Positions 49,277 to 57,923 are shown, numbered from the stretch's first letter. The stretch is DNA of 64,000 bases from Pseudomonas mosselii (GCF_019823065.1 NZ_CP081966.1:4061501-4125500), one strand, 5' to 3'. The notes: generated by a model from the letters alone, not told the origin. Translations and numbers: made by a program.

Positions 49277-49891
49277 TCAGTGGGTGAAGTAGTCTTCGAA
49301 GTCTTCGGCGGCGGTGATGACGTTGTCGGCCAGGGTGTGGATCTCCTGGACGATGTTGTCCAGCGACGAGGCCGCGCTCAAGGCGCCGAACATGGTGTAC
49401 ACCGACTCGCCCGAGGGCAGCCTGTGCAGGCCGATGGACGACAGCGGGAACACGTCGCGGGTGCGCAGCACCGCATCGTTGAAGGCCGCCGCGTCCTTCA
49501 CCTGGCTGGCTTCGACCAGCAGCGTGTCGACCAGGATCTGCTCGCCGGCCACGGCGATGTACAGCGGCAAGCCGTCCAGCTCGTGCATCACCAGCTTCAG
49601 GCTGGGTTCGGCGCCCTGTTGCAGGGACAGGCCGATCGCCCCGCCACGCACATCCTCCAGGCCCTGGAGGGCGCCGTGCAGCGATTCGATCGTCCAATGG
49701 TTGTGCTCGGTCATGAAATCCTCCGTTCTGACCTGTTTGCCCGCGAGGGGCTGACGTAAAGCCTTCTCGATACCGCGCAAGGCGGCGGCATGCTCTGGCA
49801 GGATCCACAGCTCACGCTTGACCAGGCCGGCGGCCTTGAGCCGGGCACGCATGTCGCGCATGTAGTCGGTGGAGCTTTTCTTGCCTGCCAT
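49277..49891 (-). CDS. yjfI: DUF2170 protein (YjfI) with N-terminal basic extension
   Basis: 204 residues from the ATG at 49891 (AAGGACA upstream). E. coli YjfI is about 133 residues and corresponds to the part starting MTEHNHWTIESLHGAL (about residue 60). Here an additional N-terminal segment, SSTDYMRDMRARLKAAGLVK then ELWILPEHAAALRGIEK, precedes it and looks like a small helical, possibly DNA-binding, domain. It is the first gene of the leftward cluster, just after two perfect palindromes. Confidence 0.85.
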   Translation of the reverse strand: MAGKKSSTDYMRDMRARLKAAGLVKRELWILPEHAAALRGIEKALRQPLAGKQVRTEDFMTEHNHWTIESLHGALQGLEDVRGGAIGLSLQQGAEPSLKLVMHELDGLPLYIAVAGEQILVDTLLVEASQVKDAAAFNDAVLRTRDVFPLSSIGLHRLPSGESVYTMFGALSAASSLDNIVQEIHTLADNVITAAEDFEDYFTH

Positions 49892-49907
49892 CGAGGGGTG
49901 TCCTTGT

Positions 49908-49919
49908 CTCACATGTGAG
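49908..49919. promoter_or_regulatory. Perfect palindrome CTCACATGTGAG, copy 1
   Basis: 12-bp perfect palindrome, 16 bases upstream of the yjfI start, so it overlaps the expected promoter or leader. The identical palindrome recurs 45 bases away at 49953-49964. Two such sites suggest a cooperative operator for the yjf operon. Confidence 0.7.
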
Positions 49920-49952
49920 GTACGTTACGCCTGGATTGTGACGTTCGCAAGT

Positions 49953-49964
49953 CTCACATGTGAG
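49953..49964. promoter_or_regulatory. Perfect palindrome CTCACATGTGAG, copy 2
   Basis: The second identical 12-mer, 62 bases before yjfI and 14 bases from the stop of the zinc-finger/RHH gene. Centre-to-centre distance to copy 1 is 45 bp, a little over four helical turns. Confidence 0.7.
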
Positions 49965-49978
49965 CCACGATGCGCCCG

Positions 49979-50611
49979 CTACCCGGCCACTCGCACCAAC
50001 CGCTGCAACACCTCGATCACCTGGGGATCGCGCACTTCGAGCACGTCCATCCGGATCCGCGCAATCACCGCCTTGAGCAGCTCGGTCTGGCTCATCCGGG
50101 TCTGCTGCAGCAACGCCAGAAAATCCTCGGCCATGTGCGGATTGACCTTCATCGACAAGCGCCGGGTGGCCCCCGATGCCTGCAACCCACGCTGACGCCG
50201 CTGCGCCTCCAGGGCCGTCACGAAGGCCTCGTGGCCGGGCTGCAAACCCATGCCCTGGCGCGCCTGCACCAGCCACTGGAAGTAATGGGCCAGGAACAGC
50301 TTGCGCAGGTGCGCGCCCGCCTCGCTGCACACGGCCTGCATCGCAGCATCCAGCACATCGAGATAGACCGCCGGCAGCCGCGCCTCGATGGACTTGAGCT
50401 GCTGCTTGCGCGCCTCGCGGATCGCCGGGGTGGACTGCGGCGGGATGGCCACCACCGTGTCGCAGCCATCGCACACGCCCACCAGGATGTCCCGCGCAAT
50501 GCCCTGGCCATCGCTGAAGGGCACATCACGCCGGATGTAATGCATGCCGACGAGCGCCTGGCAGTGCTCGCACAGGGCCTGGCCGGTATCGCCTTCGAAC
50601 AGGATCTTCAT
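49979..50611 (-). CDS. Zinc-finger plus ribbon-helix-helix-like protein, possible regulator
   Basis: 210 residues from the ATG at 50611 (MKILFEGDTGQALCEHC). An N-terminal four-Cys zinc ribbon (CEHC ... CDGC, about residues 14-50), a helical middle, and a C-terminal segment (RRLSMKVNPHMAEDFLALLQ then SQTELLKAVIARI) that reads like a ribbon-helix-helix or MetJ/Arc DNA-binding fold. It lies directly upstream of the yjf operon, with the twin palindromes between. Regulation of that operon is an inference. Confidence 0.65.
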   Translation of the reverse strand: MKILFEGDTGQALCEHCQALVGMHYIRRDVPFSDGQGIARDILVGVCDGCDTVVAIPPQSTPAIREARKQQLKSIEARLPAVYLDVLDAAMQAVCSEAGAHLRKLFLAHYFQWLVQARQGMGLQPGHEAFVTALEAQRRQRGLQASGATRRLSMKVNPHMAEDFLALLQQTRMSQTELLKAVIARIRMDVLEVRDPQVIEVLQRLVRVAG

Positions 50612-50622
50612 GGTCGGAATAC

Positions 50623-50913
50623 TCACTGGTGAACGCTGATGAACCACGTCTGGGGTTCGATGAAATAGAACTTGATGTACCAGCCAAGGCGCTTGAGCAC
50701 ATGGACCTCGATGGCCGGCACGGCATGATGCGGACTGCTGCTGTAGTGGCTACCGTCGCAGGAATGGATGATGTCGATGACTTCACCTGCGCCGACCTCG
50801 CCAATGGTCAGCAGGTTCTTGACCTCGATATCGCCCCTTGAAACATGCAGATAATTGCCGGATTCGAGTGCGGCGACTACCGCGCTCCTGACTGCCATGA
50901 AACCTTTTGGCAT
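50623..50913 (-). CDS. Hypothetical protein
   Basis: 96 residues, with GGAAGGATC directly before the ATG at 50913. Features: VKNLLTIGEVGAGEVIDIIH, a SCDGSHYSSSPHHAVPAIEV segment rich in His and Ser, and an aromatic C-terminus (GWYIKFYFIEPQTWFISVHQ). No family recognised. It ends 11 bases before the zinc-finger/RHH gene, so the two are probably co-transcribed. Confidence 0.65.
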   Translation of the reverse strand: MPKGFMAVRSAVVAALESGNYLHVSRGDIEVKNLLTIGEVGAGEVIDIIHSCDGSHYSSSPHHAVPAIEVHVLKRLGWYIKFYFIEPQTWFISVHQ

Positions 50914-51096
50914 GATCCTTCCCTGTCATTACGAAAATCATCGTACAAAACCTCGACAGAATCCACCCTTGCAGTTGATTCAGCCGACCGGCGGCGCTGC
51001 TGTTGCTCCGGGATGCGGAAAACGCCTGGGCAAGCACTATGGCTTGCCAGGGAAAGGCGTGTCGGTTGAGGGTGTAACAGGTACTTTCAGGAAGGA

Positions 51097-51122
51097 GATG
51101 GTTCCCACGCATGGGAACCATC
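51097..51122 (-). terminator. Terminator hairpin of the TonB receptor gene
   Basis: GATGGTTCCCA/TGGGAACCATC, 11-bp perfect stem with a 4-base loop, 13 bases after the receptor stop. The 180 bases between here and 50914 contain no convincing gene. Confidence 0.7.
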
Positions 51123-51135
51123 GGACGCCACAACG

Positions 51136-53547
51136 CTAGAACGCGTAGACCAACGTCGCCGTGGCACTGCGCGGTGTGCCATACCAGCCACGTGCGCCGA
51201 TCGCCGAGTAATACTTCTCGTCCAGCACGTTGTTGAGGTTCAGCGAAACGCTGGTCTGCGGCGTGATCGCGTACTGCGCCATCAGGTCGACCACGCTGTA
51301 GGCGTCCTGGGTGAACGTCTCGCCATGGGGCCCCGCTTTCTTCTTGTACTCCATGCCCTGCCAGCGCACGCCGCCGCCGACTTTCAGCTGCGGCAGGGAC
51401 TGCAGTTGATAGCTGGTGAACAGCTTGAAGGTGTCGCGGGGTACTTCGGTGAGCAGGCGCTTGCCATCGGCGTCCTCGGCCTGGGCATAGGTGTAGCTGG
51501 CAGAGACTTGCCAGTCGGGCAGGATCTGCCCGGCCGCCTCCATCTCGAAACCACGGGTCTTGGTGCCGGACTCGGCGCGGTAGGCCTGGTCGCCGTTCGG
51601 CGCCAGCTTGTCGCCGTCGGCCACGGCCAGGTTGTCCTGCTGCACTTCGAAGACACTGAAGGCAGTGGTCAGGCGCTTGTCCCAGAACTCGCTCTTGATA
51701 CCCAGTTCGTAGTTCACCCCCTCCAACGGTTCGATATAGCCACCACTGGCATCCTGCCTGCTCTGCGGCTTGAAGATGGCGGTGTAGCTGGCGTAGGCCG
51801 ACCAGTTCTCGGCGAAGTCGTAGACCAGCCCCACGTAGGGCGTGACCACTCCGGTCTCGCTGCGCGAGGTGCGTGTGGTCGCGCCGGTCGACAGGGTCGT
51901 CCCGGTTTCATTGCGCTTCCAGTCGATCACCCGCGCACCGGTAATCAGCGACAGGTCATCGTTCAGGCTCCAGCGCACCGACGCCACCAGGCCGTCCTGG
52001 GTTTCGTCCAGCGCGTCTTGCGAATACTTGGTGTGGATGGCATCCGGGATCGCCAGCGAACCGTCCCAGGTATGGATGTTGTCGATCGGCTGGATCGTCC
52101 ACAGCTGGTAGCCGGGGTTACGGTAGTAGGCCCGGTAGTGGCTGGCACCAAGGTACGCCTGGTGCTCACGGGACAGCAGCTCGAACGGGCCGGTGGCCGA
52201 GAGGTCGAACGACGTCTGCCGCGGCTCGCCCGCCCAACGGCCGGTCCAGGTGCTGATGCCGCTGCCATCGGGATTGACGGTGCCGCTGGCGGCGGTGGCG
52301 AAGGTGTCGTCGTAGCGGCGACGGCTGTGCTCGGCGTTCAGCTTCAGTTGCCAGCCGCTGTCCAACTGATGCTCCAGGGTGGTGAACAGGGTTTTCGTGC
52401 GGCGCTTGTGGTAGCTCCAGTCCGAGGCCGAGTTGAACGAACGCGACGGGTTGAAATGGCTGCCATCGGCGTTGTACATCGGGAAACCGTGGTTGCCCGC
52501 GCCATCGTTGTCCATCTCCTGGTATTCCGCGCCCACGGTCAGCATCGTGCTGTCGGTGACGTCCCATTCCACCACGCCGTAGGCCACCTGCCGCTCCAGC
52601 GACTGGCGGTCGACGTTGCTCTGGCTGTCGGTGGTCGAGGCCACGAAACGGCCACGCACATGGCCGCTTTCAGACAGCTTGCCGGACAGGTCCAGTTCGG
52701 TACGGTAGCTGTCCCACGAGCCGGCCTTGAGGGTCAGCTTGCGCTGGGTTTCGACGGTCGGCTTCTTGCGAATCAGATTGACGGTGGCACCGGGATCGCC
52801 GGTGCCCGACATCAGGCCGGTGGCACCGCGCACCACTTCCACGCGGTCGTAGGACACCATGTCGGCCAGGTCGTCGCGAAAGCCGAAGGTATCGGGGCGG
52901 TTGACGCCGTCGACCTGGATGCTGCCGACCTGGAAGCCCCGCACGTAGATATGGTTGGCGTCGCTACCGGCTGGCCCCATGCTGTCGACGACCACGCCCG
53001 GCGTCTGCTCGAGCACCTGGGTCACATCCGTGAGGTTCTGGTCCTCGATCTGCTGGCGGGTTACCACGCTGACGGACTGCGGCGTCTCCCGCGCCGACAG
53101 GCGCAGGCCGGTCGCGGTGTTAGCGGAGCCCGTGGTGTAGCTGCCGGTGCCTTCGGTGGTGCTGCCCAGGCCCAACGCATCGATGCTGGTGGCGCCCAGC
53201 TCGACGGCGCCGTCGTTCTGTACCTTGCTCAGCACATAGCGCTTTTCGCCCACCTGCTGTACCCGCAATCCGGAGCCCTGCAGCAATGTGGCAAAACCTT
53301 GCTCCAGTTCGAAGCTGCCCTGCAGCCCCGATGAATGCAGCCCGGTTGTTTCGTCGTTGCTGAAGCTGATGGTCACGCCGCTGGCGGCGGCGAACTGGCT
53401 GATCGCAGCAGCCAGGCTGCCGGCCGGGATATCGTAGCGCTGCGCGGCCGCCCAGGCGGTCGAGGTGGCCAATGCGGCACCGCAAAGGCCAAGCGCAAGG
53501 GTCGCCTGGCGAATGCTGCAGGCTAGCGAGGTACGGCGTGCGGACAT
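51136..53547 (-). CDS. TonB-dependent siderophore receptor with signalling domain
   Basis: 803 residues from the ATG at 53547. Signal peptide about 1-33 (ends STAWA). STN signalling domain about 34-110 (RYDIPAGSLAAAISQFAAAS). Plug domain with ETPQSVSVVTRQQIEDQNLT and VEVVRGATGLMSGTGDPGAT, typical of FpvA/FhuE-type ferric siderophore receptors. Beta-barrel to the terminal Phe (TATLVYAF). With the FecR- and FecI-like genes upstream it forms a cell-surface signalling unit. The ligand is unknown. Confidence 0.94.
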   Translation of the reverse strand: MSARRTSLACSIRQATLALGLCGAALATSTAWAAAQRYDIPAGSLAAAISQFAAASGVTISFSNDETTGLHSSGLQGSFELEQGFATLLQGSGLRVQQVGEKRYVLSKVQNDGAVELGATSIDALGLGSTTEGTGSYTTGSANTATGLRLSARETPQSVSVVTRQQIEDQNLTDVTQVLEQTPGVVVDSMGPAGSDANHIYVRGFQVGSIQVDGVNRPDTFGFRDDLADMVSYDRVEVVRGATGLMSGTGDPGATVNLIRKKPTVETQRKLTLKAGSWDSYRTELDLSGKLSESGHVRGRFVASTTDSQSNVDRQSLERQVAYGVVEWDVTDSTMLTVGAEYQEMDNDGAGNHGFPMYNADGSHFNPSRSFNSASDWSYHKRRTKTLFTTLEHQLDSGWQLKLNAEHSRRRYDDTFATAASGTVNPDGSGISTWTGRWAGEPRQTSFDLSATGPFELLSREHQAYLGASHYRAYYRNPGYQLWTIQPIDNIHTWDGSLAIPDAIHTKYSQDALDETQDGLVASVRWSLNDDLSLITGARVIDWKRNETGTTLSTGATTRTSRSETGVVTPYVGLVYDFAENWSAYASYTAIFKPQSRQDASGGYIEPLEGVNYELGIKSEFWDKRLTTAFSVFEVQQDNLAVADGDKLAPNGDQAYRAESGTKTRGFEMEAAGQILPDWQVSASYTYAQAEDADGKRLLTEVPRDTFKLFTSYQLQSLPQLKVGGGVRWQGMEYKKKAGPHGETFTQDAYSVVDLMAQYAITPQTSVSLNLNNVLDEKYYSAIGARGWYGTPRSATATLVYAF

Positions 53548-53710
53548 GAAAAGGGGTTCCTGTGCTGGTTGGCTTGGGCACGCTTGAAGCGCGCGCCCTG
53601 AAGAGCCGAAGCAGCGCGAAAAATCTGCTACCCCAAATGCGAAAAATTCTCGAATGTTGAGAAAGGATGAGCAATCACCCACGAAAAAATTTCAGAAGGG
53701 TGTGTTCTAC

Positions 53711-54631
53711 CTACCCCATCCCAAGTGGCTCCAGGCGCACCCAATAGCGCGTCACGCGCCGCGCTCGAACCGGCAACGCGTCTTCCAGACTGGCCAATGC
53801 GACATCGGTATCATCAAGATTGAACGCCCCCGACAGCCGCAACCCGGCAACCTCCTGCGCACACCCCAGATAACCAGGCCGATAGCGCGCCAGCTCACGC
53901 ACCACATCGCCCAAACACCAATCGACGCTGACCAGCATGCCCTGTGCCCAGGCTTGGGCGCCGGCAGCCAGGGGACGCAGCGGCCCGAGGCTGTCGGCGC
54001 CGAAGCTCAGCCCATACCCGGCATCGATACGCACCACTCGCGACGTTTGCCCTGGCCGCACCTCCACGGCATGGGCGGCCACCGCCACATGGCTCATCCC
54101 GGCGTCCTGGCGCACGCTGAATCGGGTGCCGAGGGCAAGGATCACGCCTTCAGCGGTGCGTACGCTGAGCGGACGCGGGTCCTTGGCGGTTTCCAACAGG
54201 ATCTCGCCCTGGCGCAGGTGGATCAGCCGCTGGCCAGCGTCGAAGCGGATATCGACGCGGCTGTTGGTATTGAGGTCCAGGCGCGTGCCATCGGCCAGGG
54301 TCACTTGGCGCCGCTCGCCGGTCCGGGTCGAGTAATCGGTGCTCCACGGCGAGCTCCGGTAACCCCGCCAACCCACCACACCGGCCCCCAGCAACAGCGC
54401 CAGGGCCTTCACGGCATGGCGCCGATCCCGTCGGGCGATTTCCAGGGTCTGCGCGGCGCCGCTGGGGGCGTTGCCCAGGCGGCCTTGCAGCGCCTCCAGC
54501 CGCGCCCAGGCGGCAGCATGGCGAGGGTCGGCGGCGCGCCAGGCTTGCCAGGAGGCGTGGGTGGCGGCGTCGACGTTGCTGTCGTGCAAGCGCACGTACC
54601 AGTCCACGGCCTCGGCAAGAATGGCCTTCAT
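53711..54631 (-). CDS. FecR-like anti-sigma/transmembrane regulator
   Basis: 306 residues from the ATG at 54631; the longer open frame upstream is the antisense-free overlap with the sigma gene. N-terminal cytoplasmic DUF4880 part (EAVDWYVRLHDSNVDAATHA), one membrane helix about 90-105 (VKALALLLGAGVVGWRG), then the periplasmic FecR domain (STDYSTRTGERRQVTLADGT). It transmits receptor occupancy to the sigma factor. Its start overlaps the sigma stop by 4 bases. Confidence 0.9.
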   Translation of the reverse strand: MKAILAEAVDWYVRLHDSNVDAATHASWQAWRAADPRHAAAWARLEALQGRLGNAPSGAAQTLEIARRDRRHAVKALALLLGAGVVGWRGYRSSPWSTDYSTRTGERRQVTLADGTRLDLNTNSRVDIRFDAGQRLIHLRQGEILLETAKDPRPLSVRTAEGVILALGTRFSVRQDAGMSHVAVAAHAVEVRPGQTSRVVRIDAGYGLSFGADSLGPLRPLAAGAQAWAQGMLVSVDWCLGDVVRELARYRPGYLGCAQEVAGLRLSGAFNLDDTDVALASLEDALPVRARRVTRYWVRLEPLGMG

Positions 54632-55143
54632 GCACCCTCGACCAGCAGGCAGTGCATCAGCCCGCGCGCCAGGTGCTTGCGCACGGTGCTCACCGAAACA
54701 CCGAGGCGTTCGGCAGTCTTTTCGTAGCTCAATCCGTCCAGTTGCACGGCAAGGAAGATCGCCCGGGTGCGCGGGCCGAGGCCGTCGAGCATCCGGTCGA
54801 TGGCCATCAGGGTATCGAGGATGGCGGCGTGGGTCTCGGCGGAAGGTGCGTAGTTCTCCGGCTGCAGCGCCAGCGCTTCGAGATAGGCGGTTTCCAGGCT
54901 GCGGCGGCGATAGAGGTCGATGACCAGGCCACGGGCGATGGTGGTCAGGTAATGACGTGGCTGGTTGAGGGTGCCGGCGGTGCGCGCCAGCAGCACGCGG
55001 ATGAAGGTGTCCTGGGCCAGGTCGGCGGCATCGGCGGAGCTGTTCAGGCGTTGGCGCAGCCAGCCGTGGAGCCAGGTGCTGTGCTCGCGGTAGAGCGTTT
55101 CCAGGCCGCAGTGGACAGTGCCGGCGGGAACAACGGTGGACAT
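54628..55143 (-). CDS. FecI-like ECF sigma factor
   Basis: 171 residues from the ATG at 55143, with GGGAGGGCGAG before it. Region 2: LYREHSTWLHGWLRQRLNSS then DAADLAQDTFIRV; region 4: RAIFLAVQLDGLSYEKTAER then LGVSVSTVRKHLARG. It should direct transcription of the TonB receptor gene. A likely Fur box lies 30 bases upstream. Confidence 0.93.
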   Translation of the reverse strand: MSTVVPAGTVHCGLETLYREHSTWLHGWLRQRLNSSADAADLAQDTFIRVLLARTAGTLNQPRHYLTTIARGLVIDLYRRRSLETAYLEALALQPENYAPSAETHAAILDTLMAIDRMLDGLGPRTRAIFLAVQLDGLSYEKTAERLGVSVSTVRKHLARGLMHCLLVEGA

Positions 55144-55172
55144 CTCGCCCTCCCCCAAAAAGATTACCAGGT

Positions 55173-55191
55173 GCAAATAAGAATTTGTCGC
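55173..55191 (-). promoter_or_regulatory. Probable Fur box before the sigma gene
   Basis: GCAAATAAGAATTTGTCGC, 19 bp with the inverted core CAAAT-AAGA-ATTTG, close to known Pseudomonas Fur boxes. Iron repression of the fecI-fecR pair is the expected effect. Confidence 0.65.
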
Positions 55192-55320
55192 AAGTGTACT
55201 CAGTGAGGGCAGGATTGGGAATGGTGGCAGGTACGCTCACATTGCTGGAAAGCCGTTCATGAACGGATCGATTGCCTGCATCAGCTGCGCAACAATTGAT
55301 CCGCCCATGATGGATCGTCG

Positions 55321-55446
55321 TCAGTTGTGAAATGACTGCGCCAGAAACTCGGTGATCTGCAACGCAATCTGCTGCTGGATCAGCGCCCGTGGCCGAGCGT
55401 TATCGCCATCCCGGCATATGACGCCATTCCCATAAGCCAGTTGCTT
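55321..55446 (-). pseudogene. Orphan C-terminal gene fragment
   Basis: An open frame of 41 codons without a start (after an in-frame TGA) reads KQLAYGNGVICRDGDNARPR and ALIQQQIALQITEFLAQSFH, then N and stop. It looks like the helical C-terminus of a larger enzyme whose 5' part is gone. Family not identified. Near it are the 14-bp palindrome CCGTTCATGAACGG (55253-55266) and an ATCGATTG/CAATTGAT inverted repeat. Confidence 0.35.
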
Positions 55447-55472
55447 TCAATCGGCTCACGCAGGATCGCCGC

Positions 55473-56057
55473 TCAGAACAGCCCGCCCAAGGTAAATGTC
55501 CCACCTACCCCAGCCTGCAACCCCGCGTTCACGCCGCCTGTGAGGATCACACCCTTGGCCGAGCGCAGCAGGCGCTCGGTGGTGTCTTGAGGAAGGAGCA
55601 GTTGGCCCACCGGAATCACCGTGGCCGCAGTCATGGCCAGCAGCTTGGTGTCCAGACCGAACAGCATGCCCGAGAAGCTGGCGCCGCCTATCAGCCCCAG
55701 CCCCCCTTCGATGAACACGCAAGCCCCCTTGAAGTCCTCGCGGTTCAGGCCGCGCGCCGCGATCGAGTCAGCTACCAGCACTTTGCCCCTCGCATAGAAA
55801 TCTTCAGTCGCGCCTGCCGCTCCGACGCTCTTGCCCCGCACCTGCAAGTTGACCTTGCCGTACCGTGGCAGGCGGGCACCGGCACCAGCGCCGACGCCGG
55901 CCGAGCCATAGCGATACTGATGCAGGGCACCGGTGGGATCTTTCAAGGTCAGCATGCCACCACTGGCCGCTGCGAACATCACCGTCAATCCGCCACTGCT
56001 GGCAGTCTCGTACTCCCAGTCGCTGGTACTGAGGGTCAATGGGAATTGCAGTCGCAT
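55473..56057 (-). CDS. Glycine-rich protein of unknown function
   Basis: 194 residues from the ATG at 56057, which has a perfect AAGGAG ribosome-binding site eight bases upstream. Composition is Gly/Ala/Leu-rich: MFAAASGGMLTLKDPTGALH, RYGSAGVGAGAGARLPRYGK, and a hydrophobic C-terminus (LLAMTAATVIPVGQLLLPQD, GGVNAGLQAGVGGTFTLGGL) that could form beta strands or insert in a membrane. No family recognised. It lies in an accessory region without an obvious operon partner. Confidence 0.65.
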   Translation of the reverse strand: MRLQFPLTLSTSDWEYETASSGGLTVMFAAASGGMLTLKDPTGALHQYRYGSAGVGAGAGARLPRYGKVNLQVRGKSVGAAGATEDFYARGKVLVADSIAARGLNREDFKGACVFIEGGLGLIGGASFSGMLFGLDTKLLAMTAATVIPVGQLLLPQDTTERLLRSAKGVILTGGVNAGLQAGVGGTFTLGGLF

Positions 56058-56382
56058 CAGAATCTCCTTGTATGGGGCCGCGCCGGGTGGCGGCGGCAAG
56101 TCCATGCGACCCGCTGATGGCCGCTCCCTGGGATAGGCACGATGACTGGCTGAGGCACCAGCAGGCTTGCGCCACACGCTTCTATGGGGGCAATGCTGGA
56201 AAGTCCGGACAGGAAAGCGCAGCCGGTCTTTGACCAGCCAGTGGAGAAACAGAGCAGATTGCTCTGGGCGAGCGATAGCGTCCTGGCCATGACAAGTCCC
56301 TTGCATCGTCCGTGACATGCCGGGCCATTGCAACGAACCTCTGGGGTAGTGTCAACCCTGTCGAATCTGTGAGGCACCCGGT
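56058..56382. other. 325-base gap without a convincing gene
   Basis: A leftward open frame of up to 106 codons (56057-56377) exists, but it overlaps the next gene's ribosome-binding site and has a composition unlike a protein. I see no RNA gene. It presumably holds the promoter of the glycine-rich protein gene. Confidence 0.4.
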
Positions 56383-57195
56383 TCAGTCAGAAACCTGAAC
56401 GTCGCAGTCGAGCGCCGAAGCTGCCAGCTTCACCATCTCAAGCCTACGGTACGGCTCGACACCGTCCTCGATCATCCAGGTCGCCGACAACCCTGCCCAT
56501 GCCAACACCCATTGCAAAATCCTGCGCCGATCAATACCGGCAGCAGTCGAGATAATCGCTATCCGACGCGCAAAGGCCCCCGGTGCCAACGCGCTTGCAT
56601 CGTCGGGGTTGCAGAGGATGTTGGCGTAATCGAAGCCGCGCTCGCCGTACAGCCCCTTGGGATCGATGGCGAGCCATCCAGCCGGCCCGAAATCCAGCAC
56701 GTTGCCGTGATGGATATCGCCGTGCAGCACTACCACATCCTGCGGTTCGGCCAAAAGCGCCCTCGCCGCCCTGGCACTGTATTCCAGCACCCCACCGTGA
56801 GTTGCCGCCGCACTCCACAACGCTTCGAACCATTGCGCCAGCGGAACCAGCGCAGGCATTGGCTCAGCGCGTGGGGCGTGTAGGCGGGCTACCACCGCGC
56901 AGAGGATGCGCGTGGCTTCATCATCCCGGCCATCGGCAACCATCTGCGCCAAGGATGCCGAGCCTTGCGCCCGCTTCATCAACAATGCCTCGCCATCATG
57001 AGCCAGTACCGAGGCCGCACCATCACCGCCCCACCAGGCCATGAGCTGGTTGCCGGCCTGCTCTTCGGGTGATTGCGCGATTTTCAGCATGGCGGGTGTA
57101 TCGCCCTGGCGAACCTGGAGAAGATGGCCGTTCAACGAAACGAGCGCGTCCCCGTCGAGGGTAAGCGCCCATCGTTTCAGGTAGTGGTCAAACAT
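56383..57195 (-). CDS. APH(6)-like aminoglycoside/hydroxyurea phosphotransferase
   Basis: 270 residues. Kinase-like fold: catalytic loop VVLHGDIHHGNVLDFGPAGW and metal-binding AIDPKGLYGERGFDYANIL, as in streptomycin 6-kinases (APH(6)). The family is often chromosomal in Pseudomonas and its true substrate is frequently unknown, so resistance is not implied. It stands alone in the accessory segment. Confidence 0.85.
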   Translation of the reverse strand: MFDHYLKRWALTLDGDALVSLNGHLLQVRQGDTPAMLKIAQSPEEQAGNQLMAWWGGDGAASVLAHDGEALLMKRAQGSASLAQMVADGRDDEATRILCAVVARLHAPRAEPMPALVPLAQWFEALWSAAATHGGVLEYSARAARALLAEPQDVVVLHGDIHHGNVLDFGPAGWLAIDPKGLYGERGFDYANILCNPDDASALAPGAFARRIAIISTAAGIDRRRILQWVLAWAGLSATWMIEDGVEPYRRLEMVKLAASALDCDVQVSD

Positions 57196-57311
57196 GGTTT
57201 CATTACTCGCGATTCACTTGTGAACGGGGCTCTATGAGCCGGTGAACATCCATCGATGCCGTTCATTCGGAAATGACTATCCTGACGCGACGCTTACTCG
57301 AGTACCAGTAG

Positions 57312-57923
57312 ATGCTATCCGCACACCAAGCCAGCGCCATCGTCCTCGACTTTCTTAAAGACGTCATCCGAGACGGCCGCCCGGAACGGTTCGTCATTCA
57401 GTCCTGTGAACTCACTGCGAAGGGTGACTACTGGGTAGTTCGTTGCAACAGCGAGGACTGCGTGGTGCATGGCAAGACCGAGTACTGCTACGTCGGCGTC
57501 AACGCCCATCTGGTCGATGTAAACAGCGGCGCGCTCGAAACAGTCGCCAACTGCTTCACTATCGAGGAATACCTGCAGGACAAGGACGACCTCCATGCCG
57601 CAGCGGGCAAAACCTATGTACTGGCGCCTTCGTTTACTCGTGAAAGCAGAACGGCGGTGATCAATCTGCGACAGAAGCTCGCCTACTCCTATCCCGACAC
57701 CCTGTTCCTTTTGAAGGGGGCAGGCCGGCTGTGGTTCAAGGGTATCCGCCGGCAACTTGAAGATACCCGGCAACTGCTCGCCACCGAAGGTATCACCACA
57801 CAGATCGAGCTACATGCCGAGCCTCTGGACGCAATCCTGATCGGGCCGGAAACCTGGCACACCGAGGCGGTATTCAATGCGCTGCGCAGGAAGCCACTTC
57901 CTCATGGCGAAGCTGCTGAATGA
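57312..57923 (+). CDS. Unknown protein, possible immunity-type N-terminal domain
   Basis: 203 residues. The N-terminal part (MLSAHQASAIVLDFLKDVIR, then YWVVRCNSEDCVVHG and YVGVNAHLVDVNSGALETVA) resembles the YrhB/Imm35-type immunity fold in layout; the C-terminal part (about 100-200) is a separate alpha/beta domain (YPDTLFLLKGAGRLWFKGIR). No toxin gene is adjacent. Assignment is tentative. Confidence 0.6.
   Translation: MLSAHQASAIVLDFLKDVIRDGRPERFVIQSCELTAKGDYWVVRCNSEDCVVHGKTEYCYVGVNAHLVDVNSGALETVANCFTIEEYLQDKDDLHAAAGKTYVLAPSFTRESRTAVINLRQKLAYSYPDTLFLLKGAGRLWFKGIRRQLEDTRQLLATEGITTQIELHAEPLDAILIGPETWHTEAVFNALRRKPLPHGEAAE

Noticed and set aside
50855..51139. A 94-codon plus-strand gene between the 96-residue gene and the TonB receptor
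   Set aside because: It starts inside the antisense of the neighbouring gene, has no ribosome-binding site and ends across the receptor's terminator hairpin.
53711..55240. One 509-codon protein covering both FecR and sigma genes
   Set aside because: Only the C-terminal 306 residues match FecR; the N-terminal part is an out-of-frame reading of the sigma gene, and a good internal ATG overlaps the sigma stop.
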